DNA of 64,000 bases from Pseudotamlana agarivorans (GCF_001642835.1 NZ_LXEI01000004.1:144659-208658), one strand, 5' to 3'. Numbered from the stretch's first letter, positions 46,742 to 56,691 are shown. A program made the numbers and translations. Notes: generated by a model not told the origin, from the letters alone.

Positions 46742-48802
46742 TTATACGGGTTGCGATTTAGGAAGTTGTACAAAAAAGGTACTCCCAATTTGTGGTGTAC
46801 TTTCTACCCAAATTTTGCCATGATTTAAATCGATTAATTCTTTACAAATGGAAAGTCCTAATCCGGTGCCTTTTTCATTATCGGTTCCTAAGGTAGAGAA
46901 TGAACTTTCCTTAAAAAGCTTGCTTAAGTTTTCTTTGGAGATGCCAACGCCAGAGTCTGCAATACTGATAATGCAACATCCATTGTTGATGTGATTGGTT
47001 ATAGTTATTGTATCGCCTTTTTTGCAGAATTTAAGGGCATTAGCCAATAGGTTCTGAATTACAATTTCAATCATGCTTTTATCTGCGTAAGCAAAATCTT
47101 TTATAGAACGATTAACGAGAGTTATGCCTTTGTTTTCCAAGCGCTGTTCTATAAGTTTAATTTTACTATTAAAAACTTCTTGAACATCAAACAAAGTAGG
47201 TTTAGGGTCTAGTGATTGCATCTGAGATTTAGACCAATTGAGTAAGTTAAAAAGGAGTAAAGAAGCATTGTTGGCATTTTCACTCAACTCCGGAATTAAA
47301 TTGTCAAATTCTTCCCGGGACAACGAACCGTCTTTAAGTAAGTCAATGAAACCATTTATAGATGAAAGTGAGTCGCGTAAATCGTGAGAAACAATAGAAA
47401 AGAGCTTGTCTTTTACATTATTAACACTTTCTAAATGTTTAGTTTGTTGGGAAAAGGCTTCGTTTTGTAAGGCAATGCTAAGGTTTTTCTCTTCTAACTC
47501 TTGAGTGTATTTAATGTTGTTATTTCGTTTCAAATAGGAGAACACTAAAAATATAGACACCAATACTAAGGCGCCGACCACACTGTATAAAGACATTTTA
47601 AGTCTTTCGGTGTTTTCTTTAGATTCAGAAAGCATGCTTACAACAACCTCAGGTGTTGAAATATTCTCAACTAAGCTGTGCGGTTCATGTTCGATATGGC
47701 TTAAAGGTTTGTATAAACGTTCTTTTTGGATGGCTTTTTCTTCGTTAAGTTTAGCATTTAATTCATAGTAAGCTCGCTGCCATTCAAAAGCTTTGGTGAA
47801 TCGGTTTCTGGTAGAATCGAGAGCTTTTAATAGTTTATAAAGTTTCAGTAATTCAAATTCATTTGTGGTAGTTTCAGCCGCGTTACGCGCTTCTGTTAAA
47901 TGGGTATCTGCTTCCGATAACTTGTTTTGTCTCAAATTTAAATCCCCAAGGTTATTCAATGTTATTAATAAATCTTCCTTGTTTTCTTTTGAGGTATTGA
48001 TGGCATAAGCTTCATTCAGATATTTTGAGGCTTTTTCATAGTCGTTAAATTCAAGGTATTCAGCGCTTATTCTGGGGTAAATGTGCCCTAAAATGGAATC
48101 GTTGGAGCTGTGGTTGTCTATAATATTTTCGTAAATTTCTATAGCTTTTCGATGCTCTTTTCTGCTAGCATACAGTTCGGCTAAAGTGCTTTTTGTTTTA
48201 TAGATAGCCTGTTCATCGTTAAGTGACTCCTGAACTTCTAGTGTTTTTATATAAAATTCGATGGCTTTGTCGGTAGCTCCAATACTATTGTAGGCCTGGG
48301 CCAGATTGCTGTAAGCTAAATTGAGTTCGGCTTTGAGATGCCTTTTTTCTAATTCTCTTATAGCTGAATGCGAAAAAGACATGCCTTTAGAAAAATGACC
48401 CCTTTTAATTTCGATTAATCCAATACTGTTGTTCACTTTAGCAATGCCCAAGGTGTCTTTAAGGCCTTCGAATAATTGTTTCGATTTTTCGTAGCCACTT
48501 ATGGCATTGATATAATCGTTCTTTTGGGCATAAATCAAGGCTTTATAATAGGCCATATTGGCAATGCCTTTTTTGTGATCTAATTTTTGACACAACTTTT
48601 CGCTCGCAAGGATGTATTTGAAGGCACGGTCATATGCGTTAATATCGTAAAGCGATTCAACGAGTTTAAGCGAGATGTCTACTTTTAAGGAATCTTGATC
48701 TTGAAAAGCTAATTGCAGGGCAAGACTTTCTATGTCATTGGATTGAGAAGTTCCAATACTAATAGATAGCATCATTAAAATGGAAAATAATAATCGCCTC
48801 AT
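46742..48802 (-). CDS. TPR sensor histidine kinase
   Basis: 686 residues from the ATG at 48802 (the TTG at 48814 is less likely because it breaks the signal peptide). A signal peptide (MRRLLFSILMMLSISIGTSQ) leads to a long periplasmic TPR region (about 20-375), then one membrane helix (about 395-418), a short coiled coil, HisKA with phosphoacceptor His in IVSHDLRDSL, and HATPase_c with NLLANALKF, DSGVGIS and GTGLGLSICKEL. It senses something outside the cytoplasm through the TPRs. No response regulator is adjacent, so the partner is encoded elsewhere. Confidence 0.9.
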   Translation of the reverse strand: MRRLLFSILMMLSISIGTSQSNDIESLALQLAFQDQDSLKVDISLKLVESLYDINAYDRAFKYILASEKLCQKLDHKKGIANMAYYKALIYAQKNDYINAISGYEKSKQLFEGLKDTLGIAKVNNSIGLIEIKRGHFSKGMSFSHSAIRELEKRHLKAELNLAYSNLAQAYNSIGATDKAIEFYIKTLEVQESLNDEQAIYKTKSTLAELYASRKEHRKAIEIYENIIDNHSSNDSILGHIYPRISAEYLEFNDYEKASKYLNEAYAINTSKENKEDLLITLNNLGDLNLRQNKLSEADTHLTEARNAAETTTNEFELLKLYKLLKALDSTRNRFTKAFEWQRAYYELNAKLNEEKAIQKERLYKPLSHIEHEPHSLVENISTPEVVVSMLSESKENTERLKMSLYSVVGALVLVSIFLVFSYLKRNNNIKYTQELEEKNLSIALQNEAFSQQTKHLESVNNVKDKLFSIVSHDLRDSLSSINGFIDLLKDGSLSREEFDNLIPELSENANNASLLLFNLLNWSKSQMQSLDPKPTLFDVQEVFNSKIKLIEQRLENKGITLVNRSIKDFAYADKSMIEIVIQNLLANALKFCKKGDTITITNHINNGCCIISIADSGVGISKENLSKLFKESSFSTLGTDNEKGTGLGLSICKELIDLNHGKIWVESTPQIGSTFFVQLPKSQPV

Positions 48803-49214
48803 ATTGCATGTCAATTACCACTAAAATAATGCTATAAACGAGGTCTTAGATTTGAGGAAAATAAGACAGCTTTATTTAGCTGTAATTGTAAAAAATTTAC
48901 ATTGATTTTCAATCAATTGATAATAATAGCTTTACTTAACAAATGTTGCAAAAAGGGTTCTTAAAATCTAATTTTTAGGATTTATTACCAAATAATTAGT
49001 TGAAGTGGATGATAACTTGATATTTAATCCTTTTTCATATATAAATGGTCGAAAATTTAGTACATAAGTTGTAAGAAATATAAAAAATGTAAGCTGTTTT
49101 ATACCGTGGCACGATGTGGCAGTTGTAGATGTTAGGGTCTCATTTTTGTATGGGAAGGTTTTTCGTTTTTAGCAGAAAAACTTGCTATCTTTGCTGGCTT
49201 AAAAAGACACTAGA
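48803..49214. other. 412-bp AT-rich divergent spacer between the kinase gene and argS
   Basis: Near the kinase start are three small dyads: ACAGCT/AGCTGT (48866-48871 and 48878-48883), GTAAA/TTTAC (48888-48900) and TTGATT/AATCAA (48902-48916). These could be operators or just AT-rich chance. At the other end is the argS promoter box. I see no small ORF or RNA gene in the remainder. Confidence 0.4.
49186..49193 (+). promoter_or_regulatory. -7 promoter box of argS
   Basis: TATCTTTG matches TAnnTTTG, 21 bp before the ATG. The -33 region is T-rich (TTTCG) but not exact. Confidence 0.55.
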
Positions 49215-50993
49215 ATGAACCTTCAGGATACTTTATCAAAATACGTTAAACAAGCGGTAAAAGCAGATTTTAATATTGACTTAGAAACGGTTGAATTTCA
49301 AGCAACAAGAAAAGAGTTTGCTGGAGATATCACCGTAGTTATCTTTCCGATGTTGAGATTTATTAAAGGTAATCCTGTGCAAATAGGTGAAACTATTGGG
49401 CAGTATCTGGTTAAGGAAGTTGCCGATGTTAAGGCTTTTAATGTGGTTAAAGGGTTTTTAAATGTTGAAATTAACGATTCATATTATATGAGTTTTTTCA
49501 ACGGTATAAAACAAGACGAACGTTTCGGACTGGTTTTACCTAATCCTGACGAGAAAGCTATAATGGTGGAGTATTCTTCTCCTAATACCAATAAACCACT
49601 GCATTTAGGTCATATTCGAAATAATTTATTAGGGTATAGTGTTGCTGAAATTTTAAAAGCTTCAGGAAAAAAAGTATATAAAACACAAATTATAAACGAT
49701 CGTGGTATTCATATTTGTAAAAGTATGTTGGCATGGAATCGTTTTGGAAATGGTGAAACTCCAGAAAGTACCGGGTTGAAAGGCGATAAATTAGTAGGGA
49801 ACTACTATGTGAAATTCGACCAAGAATATAAAAAGGAAATCGAAACTTTAGTGGCTCAAGGTGAAACTTTAGAAGACGCTAAAAAGAAAGCTCCTATTTT
49901 ATTAGAAGCTCAAGACATGCTTTTAAAATGGGAGTCTGGAGATGAAGAGGTGGTAGCGCTTTGGGAAAAAATGAACAACTGGGTTTATGATGGATTTGAT
50001 ATCACATACAAAGATTTAGGTGTTGATTTTGATAGCCTATATTATGAAAGTAACACCTATTTATTAGGAAAGGAATTTGTTGAACAAGGATTAAATTCGG
50101 GCGTTTTTCATAAGGAAGAAGATGGTTCTGTATGGTGCGATTTAACCGATGAAGGTTTGGATAAAAAAATCGTTCAGCGTGCCGATGGTACGGCAGTTTA
50201 CATGACTCAGGATATTGGTACGGCCATTCAACGTATAAAAGATTTTCCAGATGTAGGCGGTATGGTTTACACCGTTGGAAACGAGCAAGATTACCATTTT
50301 CAAGTGTTATTTTTAATTCTGAAGAAACTTGGTTTCGAATGGGCAAAAAATCTATACCATCTAAGTTATGGTATGGTTGATTTACCTAGCGGAAAAATGA
50401 AAAGTAGAGAAGGAACTGTTGTTGATGCCGACGATTTAATTGCTGATATGGCTAATACTGCCGAAGAAATCTCTGAAGAATTAGGAAAACTAGATGGTTA
50501 CTCTGAAGCAGAGAAAAAAGAGCTTTATAAAATTATAGGCTTAGGCGCTTTAAAATATTATATCTTAAAAGTAGACCCTAAAAAACGTATTCTTTTTGAC
50601 CCAAAAGAGTCTATCGATTTTCAAGGGAACACAGGGCCTTTTATTCAGTATACCTATGCGAGAATTCAATCGATTTTAAGAAAAGCCGATGTGGATACTC
50701 AACTGAATTTAGAAGATATGACGCTACACGCTAAAGAGAAAGCCCTTCTTAAACAACTACAGTTATTCCCTGAAGTTGTTCAAAATGCAGCCGATAATTA
50801 TAGCCCAGCCATTATTGCTAATTTCACATATGACTTGGTTAAAGAGTTCAATTCATTTTATCAAAACGTTTCAATTTTAGGAGCCGATAACGAAAACGAG
50901 AAAACCCTTAGAATCCAATTGTCAAATAGCGTTGCTAATACTATTAAAAACGGATTTCATCTGTTAGGGATTCAAGTGCCAGAACGCATGTAA
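49215..50993 (+). CDS. argS: Arginyl-tRNA synthetase
   Basis: 592 residues, class Ia synthetase. The N-terminal Add-1 domain is followed by the HIGH-like motif (PNTNKPLHLGHIRNN) and the KMSK-like motif (LPSGKMKSREGTVV). The C-terminal anticodon-binding domain ends HLLGIQVPERM, matching the conserved DALBR-domain end (GLLGI-VPERM). It charges tRNA-Arg with arginine. Its TAA at 50991-50993 directly abuts the TAA of the convergent lipoprotein gene. Confidence 0.97.
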   Translation: MNLQDTLSKYVKQAVKADFNIDLETVEFQATRKEFAGDITVVIFPMLRFIKGNPVQIGETIGQYLVKEVADVKAFNVVKGFLNVEINDSYYMSFFNGIKQDERFGLVLPNPDEKAIMVEYSSPNTNKPLHLGHIRNNLLGYSVAEILKASGKKVYKTQIINDRGIHICKSMLAWNRFGNGETPESTGLKGDKLVGNYYVKFDQEYKKEIETLVAQGETLEDAKKKAPILLEAQDMLLKWESGDEEVVALWEKMNNWVYDGFDITYKDLGVDFDSLYYESNTYLLGKEFVEQGLNSGVFHKEEDGSVWCDLTDEGLDKKIVQRADGTAVYMTQDIGTAIQRIKDFPDVGGMVYTVGNEQDYHFQVLFLILKKLGFEWAKNLYHLSYGMVDLPSGKMKSREGTVVDADDLIADMANTAEEISEELGKLDGYSEAEKKELYKIIGLGALKYYILKVDPKKRILFDPKESIDFQGNTGPFIQYTYARIQSILRKADVDTQLNLEDMTLHAKEKALLKQLQLFPEVVQNAADNYSPAIIANFTYDLVKEFNSFYQNVSILGADNENEKTLRIQLSNSVANTIKNGFHLLGIQVPERM

Positions 50994-51752
50994 TTACTCT
51001 ATTTTCTCATGGAGGGCTATGGCGGTTATCCAACCTTCAATTCCGGTTGGAGTACTCGAAATAAGTTCGCCTGTTCGTGAGCTGTTTTGGTTAATTTCAT
51101 TAAGGTTAGATACCGTAACGAGTTTGTTTTCTACAAATGATAAACAATAGGTGCCAGAGGTTTCTACGGTGTTTATAGGAGTTTCAGATTTTGAAGTTAA
51201 ATTCAGTTTAACAATGGGTCCCGTTTCAGCATAACGCAAATAATATAGCAAGTTCTCGCTAATGGCAATATCCGAAATATTTAAAGCTGTGTTTTCAGTT
51301 TGAATACTTTCTACTACGGTGCCATTTTTCATAATTTTATGTATGGCATTCTCACTCGAATAATAAATGTATTCATCTTGTATGGCTAGACCTTCAGTAA
51401 TAATATTTGGGATTTCAGATAGCACATCGCCGCTTACAGGATCGAGCTGATAAATGGATTCGTTCTCACCAATGCCGCCAACCCAAAGTGACGCGCCGTC
51501 GTAGGCCAAAGCATGTGGTGACTGTAACCCTTTAGGAAGTTTTAGTTCCACTTCTATGGCGCCAGTTTGTTCGTTATAAAGGTAAATACCTGGTTTTTGA
51601 TAGTTTTTATGTGTTAAAATCCACCATTTATAGGTGGCCGTTAAATGCATGTCACTTCCTTGTCCTTCCAAGTCATCAGGGACATTTCTATTACAGCTAG
51701 AGCATAAAATCACCAACAGTGTAAAAGGGATTATTATCTTAAAAATTTTCAT
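50994..51752 (-). CDS. Lipoprotein with WD40/NHL-like beta-propeller character
   Basis: 252 residues. A lipoprotein signal (PFTLLVILCSSCNRN, lipid Cys near residue 20) is followed by repeated blade-like segments (SPHALAYDGASLWVGGIGE, TEGLAIQDEYIYYSSENAI and NISDIAISENLLYYLRYAE). These resemble a small propeller of the glutamine-cyclotransferase or SMP-30-like kind, without recognisable catalytic residues. It lies 17 bp after the DUF1501 gene on the same strand and is likely co-transcribed with it. The function is unknown; a binding role at the membrane is a guess. Confidence 0.7.
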   Translation of the reverse strand: MKIFKIIIPFTLLVILCSSCNRNVPDDLEGQGSDMHLTATYKWWILTHKNYQKPGIYLYNEQTGAIEVELKLPKGLQSPHALAYDGASLWVGGIGENESIYQLDPVSGDVLSEIPNIITEGLAIQDEYIYYSSENAIHKIMKNGTVVESIQTENTALNISDIAISENLLYYLRYAETGPIVKLNLTSKSETPINTVETSGTYCLSFVENKLVTVSNLNEINQNSSRTGELISSTPTGIEGWITAIALHEKIE

Positions 51753-51769
51753 GTAGGCTATTCTTAAAT

Positions 51770-53398
51770 TTATATTTTAACGACTTTATGGACTTCTTTT
51801 TCGCTACCAGAAAGTATAACAAACAAGTACATGCCACTACTAAAATGTCTTAAGTTTAGAGTTATTTTACCTTCATCTACAAGGTCTGTGCTTTCAATTA
51901 ATAAAACTCCAGCAGCATTGTAAATACGGTATGAAATTGTTTCTACACGCTGTACACCTGTAATATGGACAATGTCTTTAAATGGGTTTGGATAGACTAA
52001 CCATTTTTTGTCTTCTCCTAATGGATTGTTCGTAATAGGAACACAACCATTGGATACATTGTAAACACTCTTTACAAGGTCGTCTATTTTTAAGTCGTTA
52101 AAACTTTGGTTAAGTGAGTTGTTAAAAAAGGTGGCATCGATTATAGCATTATCAGCACCAATAAAATCTTGAAGAAGCGTCGCAAAGGTTTGTCGGTAAT
52201 CATATTGCACGGTTTTTATTTGGAAGTTATTACGATCTGTAGCTTCACTTAAATCTGGATTTGTACCAGAGACACCTCCTTTTACTGGTTTCCCGAAAAC
52301 AAACATGGGGGCAATTTCACCATGGTCTGTTCCTAAATTACCATTTTCTTTTACTTTTCTTCCAAACTCAGAAAAGGTTAATCCTACCACATCTTCAGCA
52401 AGGTTTTGTGATTCTAAATCGGTTATAAAAGCTTCAATACTATCCGAAAGACTGGATAATAATTCATGGTGTTTCCCGATAACATTACCTAAATCTTGAA
52501 CTTGCGAATCGTGTGTGTCGAAACCAGAAATACGTACCATATAAACTTTCGTTTCCAGGTCGCCACTCATCAATCGCGCCACTGTTTTTAATTGGTTTGA
52601 TAAATCGGTATCCGGATAACTGATATTATTCTTTCCTTTTTGAAAGGCATTAGAAATGGATTGTGCATAGGTGTTGGTTAAGGAATCGGTATTGGTTAAA
52701 TACCTTAATTGGTCACCGTAATCGGAATCTGGAATATTTAACGGCGGTGGGCCACCTAAGCCATTTAATATGGAATAAAAACCAGCAGGATCCTGCCTTG
52801 TAAGGTTAATGGATAAACCATGGGCTTCTTCACCATGAAACCCTAAGGATGTTTTATTGGAACCAATTTGTATCCCTAAAGGAAATGGCTCTACAACTAA
52901 ATTGTCGTAATACCGCTCCATAAAACGGCCAATCCACCCGGTATCACTACCATTAAGTAAACTATTACCATCGTTTCCTGTTGAATAGAGATCGGCTGAG
53001 GAAAAGTGGCTTTTATTTTGACTCGGGTATCCTACAGATTGTAGAACACGTAGCCATCCTTTGTCGTATAGCGACTTCATACCTGAAAGGGCAGGGTGTA
53101 AGCCTACCTGTTGATTTTCGGGTAATGAGCTATCAAGCGTGATGAACTTATTAGTTCCCGAAATGGGTACCTTTATAGTGGGGCGTAAATTACTATATGC
53201 ATCGTATTGGTTTAATGGAATTACAGTATTTAATCCATCATTACCTCCAGCTAAATTAATCAATACCAGTTTTCGATTAGAAATATCTGGACAATCAAAA
53301 TAAGGCGTAAATGTTTTTAAAGCGGCTTGTAATTGCAGTGGGGTTAGTCCTATTACTGATGCTGAAGCGGACAGTTTTATAAAATTACGTCTGTTCAT
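51770..53398 (-). CDS. DUF1501 family protein with T9SS type A C-terminal sorting domain
   Basis: 542 residues. A Tat-like signal is at the start (MNRRNFIKLSASASVIGLTP). The DUF1501 core carries metallophosphatase/sulfatase-like motifs (VLINLAGGNDGLNTVIPL, GLTFSEFGRKVKENGNLGTD, HGEIAPMFVFG). The last 75 residues are a type IX secretion sorting domain (WLVYPNPFKDIVHITG and FSSGMYLFVILSG). DUF1501 is a widely distributed family without an agreed reaction. It sits 3 bp after the DUF1800 gene, a pairing seen in many environmental bacteria. Confidence 0.92.
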   Translation of the reverse strand: MNRRNFIKLSASASVIGLTPLQLQAALKTFTPYFDCPDISNRKLVLINLAGGNDGLNTVIPLNQYDAYSNLRPTIKVPISGTNKFITLDSSLPENQQVGLHPALSGMKSLYDKGWLRVLQSVGYPSQNKSHFSSADLYSTGNDGNSLLNGSDTGWIGRFMERYYDNLVVEPFPLGIQIGSNKTSLGFHGEEAHGLSINLTRQDPAGFYSILNGLGGPPPLNIPDSDYGDQLRYLTNTDSLTNTYAQSISNAFQKGKNNISYPDTDLSNQLKTVARLMSGDLETKVYMVRISGFDTHDSQVQDLGNVIGKHHELLSSLSDSIEAFITDLESQNLAEDVVGLTFSEFGRKVKENGNLGTDHGEIAPMFVFGKPVKGGVSGTNPDLSEATDRNNFQIKTVQYDYRQTFATLLQDFIGADNAIIDATFFNNSLNQSFNDLKIDDLVKSVYNVSNGCVPITNNPLGEDKKWLVYPNPFKDIVHITGVQRVETISYRIYNAAGVLLIESTDLVDEGKITLNLRHFSSGMYLFVILSGSEKEVHKVVKI

Positions 53399-53401
53399 AC
53401 T

Positions 53402-55042
53402 TTACATTAATTGAAATTCGGCAGCATTTACCATAGCGATAACTAAGGCGTCTAATCTGGTTTTTACGGTTGTTGCGTCGTTGGAGCTCAAATATTTATT
53501 CCAAGCACCCGACCAGTAGTAATCAGGAAAACCTTCGTCAACCAAATAGCTTTTAAAATAATTGGTGCGATCACTATCTATGGATTCGGGATATAAAAGG
53601 TCGGCCATTTCGGTGATCAATAAATTCGGGTCACTCGCGTTTGGAAGGTTGTTTTTAACAAATAAAACCGTATCTAAAGAGGCGTATATGGCTCCGTTAC
53701 CAATAGTGTTTTCTCCCGCAATAAGACTTTCAATAAGTCGGTAACGACCAATAATGGTATTTGAAGAAAACCAATTGCGATCGTAGTGCGGCTCTTGGTA
53801 ATATGCGGGGTATCCGGCAACTTCTTCAGGGCTAAATAAATTGGTGCCTGAAAAAACGAAATAATTATTATGAATAAACTTGTAGAAAAATTCGTTGTAA
53901 TAGGTTAACGAATTTGTTGTAGGATCGGGAAATGTGACTTGAAAAACGGTGCATATTTCAGATAATAATTGCAGCGGACTTTTAATAATACTTCCAATAA
54001 TTTCATCCTGATTGTTGCTGTCGTCCGAATCAAAAAAGTGTTCACTCGATAGTAATGTTTTTACCACAGGAATAATATCGTAATCATTAGCAATTAATTG
54101 CAGTGCTAATGGCGTAATAATGTCGTTTTCAACCTCTTCGTTCCAGGTGCTTTTTACAAAATAACGATATAGTTTTCTGCAATATGATTTTGCTGTCTCT
54201 GGTTGAGCAAACACCATATCTACAAATTCACTTAATTCACTTAAGATTTCTGTTGGCGTGCCTTGCCCTGTAATGGTAGTGTTGTTGAATGCTGGACTAA
54301 AGGTTTTATTGTCGGGATCGTGTAATTCAAAATCAATATATCCCGTCGGAATTCCGGTGTCTGGGTCTATAAAACTTCGAGTTTCATCAACTTTATAACC
54401 AGAAAATACTCTAGTGGCTTGTTGAATGTCTTCTTCTGTGTAATTCGTGTAATTGCCTTCACCAACTTGTTCGCCTTCCAAAATTGTAAACAATTCGAAA
54501 AACTCACGAGCATAATTCTCGTTAGGGTTGTTTTTATTATTTCTCGTATTATCCAGATAAACCAACATGGCATTATCCATCGTAATCTTTTTGGCTAAGG
54601 TTTTAAGGTTTCCATAAGCATAGAAGTCCAGTAGCCTGAGGTAGTCATAGTAAAAAGATGAAGGGCCTGCGCCATCATCTTTGGCTACATTAAAGCAGGT
54701 ATGCAGGAAGAAGGATAGTTTGTGTTTTAAGCTCGTTTCGCTTACGGCGTTGTACCACCACCAACCAGCGACCAAACCTCGTTTTCGCCTTTCATTTTCA
54801 AATTCATCTGTTGCCGTTGTAGCTGAAGTCCAAAATCCATCTGGGTTGTCCATAGGAAGTGGATCATAAGGCTCGGCTAAGGCATTGGTTGTGGGCATTA
54901 TGAGTTTATCAATAACATTAGCTGGTGTCATACCAGTAAATGCATCAATTTGATTTTTAGTATAATTAAAAGTAGATCGCCGAAGTAGATGCTTGGCTTT
55001 TCTTTGGTCTAGATTACTGTTTAGCGGATTTAGGGACGCCAT
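53402..55042 (-). CDS. DUF1800 family protein
   Basis: 546 residues. DUF1800 features: KAKHLLRRSTFNYTKNQIDA at the start, FFLHTCFNVAKDDGAG, then NYAREFFELFTIL and EEDIQQATRVFSGYKVDE, and the C-terminal SSNDATTVKTRLDALV. No signal peptide is visible at this start, though its partner is exported. This uncharacterised family is nearly always found next to DUF1501 proteins. The first gene of a three-gene minus-strand unit (DUF1800, DUF1501, lipoprotein). Confidence 0.9.
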   Translation of the reverse strand: MASLNPLNSNLDQRKAKHLLRRSTFNYTKNQIDAFTGMTPANVIDKLIMPTTNALAEPYDPLPMDNPDGFWTSATTATDEFENERRKRGLVAGWWWYNAVSETSLKHKLSFFLHTCFNVAKDDGAGPSSFYYDYLRLLDFYAYGNLKTLAKKITMDNAMLVYLDNTRNNKNNPNENYAREFFELFTILEGEQVGEGNYTNYTEEDIQQATRVFSGYKVDETRSFIDPDTGIPTGYIDFELHDPDNKTFSPAFNNTTITGQGTPTEILSELSEFVDMVFAQPETAKSYCRKLYRYFVKSTWNEEVENDIITPLALQLIANDYDIIPVVKTLLSSEHFFDSDDSNNQDEIIGSIIKSPLQLLSEICTVFQVTFPDPTTNSLTYYNEFFYKFIHNNYFVFSGTNLFSPEEVAGYPAYYQEPHYDRNWFSSNTIIGRYRLIESLIAGENTIGNGAIYASLDTVLFVKNNLPNASDPNLLITEMADLLYPESIDSDRTNYFKSYLVDEGFPDYYWSGAWNKYLSSNDATTVKTRLDALVIAMVNAAEFQLM

Positions 55043-55354
55043 AAGTTTTCATCTTTTATAAAATGTAAGTATTGAATTTAATGGTCTAAGGTAGTTTTTT
55101 ATTTACAAAGTATTGCCATTAAACTGATTTTTTGGCGCATTGTCTATGAAAACGTAATTTTTCATGGTTTATTTTAGTGGTTCGATTGGTTATTGATATG
55201 TTACAGTAATAAATAAGTAGGATTTTTCTTTTAAAATAAATCAAAAGTCCCTTGATTTTTCTAAATACGTCTTTTTATACACTTTAGGACTTCAAGCTTC
55301 TATAATTACACATCAAATTACTAAATTTGCAGTTCTTAAAATTTCGAGAGTCAT
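55043..55354. other. 312-bp divergent spacer between the DUF1800 gene and ffh
   Basis: AT-rich. The only feature I can support is the ffh -7 box at its right end. No small ORF, RNA or repeat is evident. Confidence 0.5.
55322..55329 (+). promoter_or_regulatory. -7 promoter box of ffh
   Basis: TAAATTTG fits TAnnTTTG, 25 bp before the ATG at 55355. No clear -33 element. Confidence 0.5.
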
Positions 55355-56683
55355 ATGTTTAATAATTTAAGTGATAAATTAGATAAAGCCTTACACGTTC
55401 TTAAAGGACATGGTAGTATAACCGAAGTTAACGTAGCCGAAACTTTAAAAGAAGTTAGACGTGCCTTATTAGATGCCGATGTTAATTTTAAAATTGCAAA
55501 GCAATTTACAAATACGGTAAAAGAGAAAGCGCTAGGGCAAGACGTATTAACAACCCTGCAACCAGGGCAGTTAATGGTTAAAATTGTAAAAGATGAGCTT
55601 ACCCAACTTATGGGTGGAGATGCTGCAGGGATTAACCTTTCTGGTACACCAAGTGTGATTTTAATGTCTGGTTTACAGGGGTCTGGTAAAACAACCTTCT
55701 CTGGTAAGCTTGCTAATTATCTTAAAAATAAAAAGACTAAAAAACCATTATTAGTAGCTTGTGATGTGTATCGTCCAGCTGCGATCGACCAATTGCATGT
55801 TGTAGGAGAGCAAATTGGTGTTGAGGTTTTTAGTGATAAAGGCAATAACGATCCTGTTGCGATTTCACAAGCTGCGATCGCGCATGCTAAGGCAAACGGG
55901 CATAATGTTGTTATTATAGATACCGCTGGTCGTTTAGCTGTTGATGAGGCGATGATGACCGAAATATCGAACATCCATAAAGCCATTCAGCCACAAGAAA
56001 CTTTGTTTGTAGTGGATTCTATGACAGGGCAAGATGCTGTTAATACAGCGAAAGCCTTTAACGATGTCTTGAATTTTGATGGGGTTATCCTTACTAAATT
56101 AGATGGTGATACTCGTGGTGGTGCCGCTATTTCTATTAAATCTGTTGTTAATAAACCTATTAAGTTTATTGGTACTGGTGAAAAAATGGAAGCCATCGAT
56201 GTGTTTTACCCATCACGTATGGCCGATCGTATTCTTGGTATGGGGGATGTGGTATCCTTAGTAGAACGTGCTCAAGAACAGTTTGATGAAGAGGAAGCAA
56301 GAAAACTTCAAAAGAAAATTGCTAAAAATCAATTCGGTTTTGATGATTTCTTAAGTCAGATTCAGCAGATCAAGAAAATGGGTAACATGAAGGACCTTAT
56401 GGGAATGATTCCTGGTGCTGGAAAAATGATGAAAGATATCGATATTGATGACGATGCCTTTAAAGGTATTGAAGCCATTATCCATTCCATGACTCCGAAG
56501 GAACGTACCAACCCAAGTATTATCAACGCCAGTAGAAAGAAGCGTATTGGTAAAGGGTCCGGAACTTCGGTACAAGAAGTGAATCAACTTTTAAAGCAAT
56601 TCAACCAAATGAGCAAAATGATGAAAATGATGCAAGGTGGTGGCGGCAAAAAGATGATGCAGATGATGAAGAATATGAGATAA
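55355..56683 (+). CDS. ffh: Signal recognition particle GTPase Ffh
   Basis: 442 residues. N domain (LSDKLDKALHVLKGHGSITE), the G domain with GLQGSGKTTFSGKLA, DTAGRLAVDEAMM and TKLDGDTRGGAA, and a methionine-rich M domain (GNMKDLMGMIPGAGKMM, then a Met-rich tail ending KKMMQMMKNMR). It binds signal sequences at the ribosome and 4.5S RNA and delivers chains to FtsY and SecY. No 4.5S RNA gene is seen here. It is followed by irregular CAGT-based heptads and then the IVP gene. Confidence 0.97.
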   Translation: MFNNLSDKLDKALHVLKGHGSITEVNVAETLKEVRRALLDADVNFKIAKQFTNTVKEKALGQDVLTTLQPGQLMVKIVKDELTQLMGGDAAGINLSGTPSVILMSGLQGSGKTTFSGKLANYLKNKKTKKPLLVACDVYRPAAIDQLHVVGEQIGVEVFSDKGNNDPVAISQAAIAHAKANGHNVVIIDTAGRLAVDEAMMTEISNIHKAIQPQETLFVVDSMTGQDAVNTAKAFNDVLNFDGVILTKLDGDTRGGAAISIKSVVNKPIKFIGTGEKMEAIDVFYPSRMADRILGMGDVVSLVERAQEQFDEEEARKLQKKIAKNQFGFDDFLSQIQQIKKMGNMKDLMGMIPGAGKMMKDIDIDDDAFKGIEAIIHSMTPKERTNPSIINASRKKRIGKGSGTSVQEVNQLLKQFNQMSKMMKMMQGGGGKKMMQMMKNMR

Positions 56684-56691
56684 GTGAGTCT

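Noticed and set aside
48803..49214. tRNA or small RNA gene in the long spacer before argS
   Set aside because: No cloverleaf arms, no CCA-like end and no terminator with T run could be found.
50002..50346. 114-codon minus-strand ORF inside argS
   Set aside because: Shadow frame of a conserved synthetase; no motif and no promoter.
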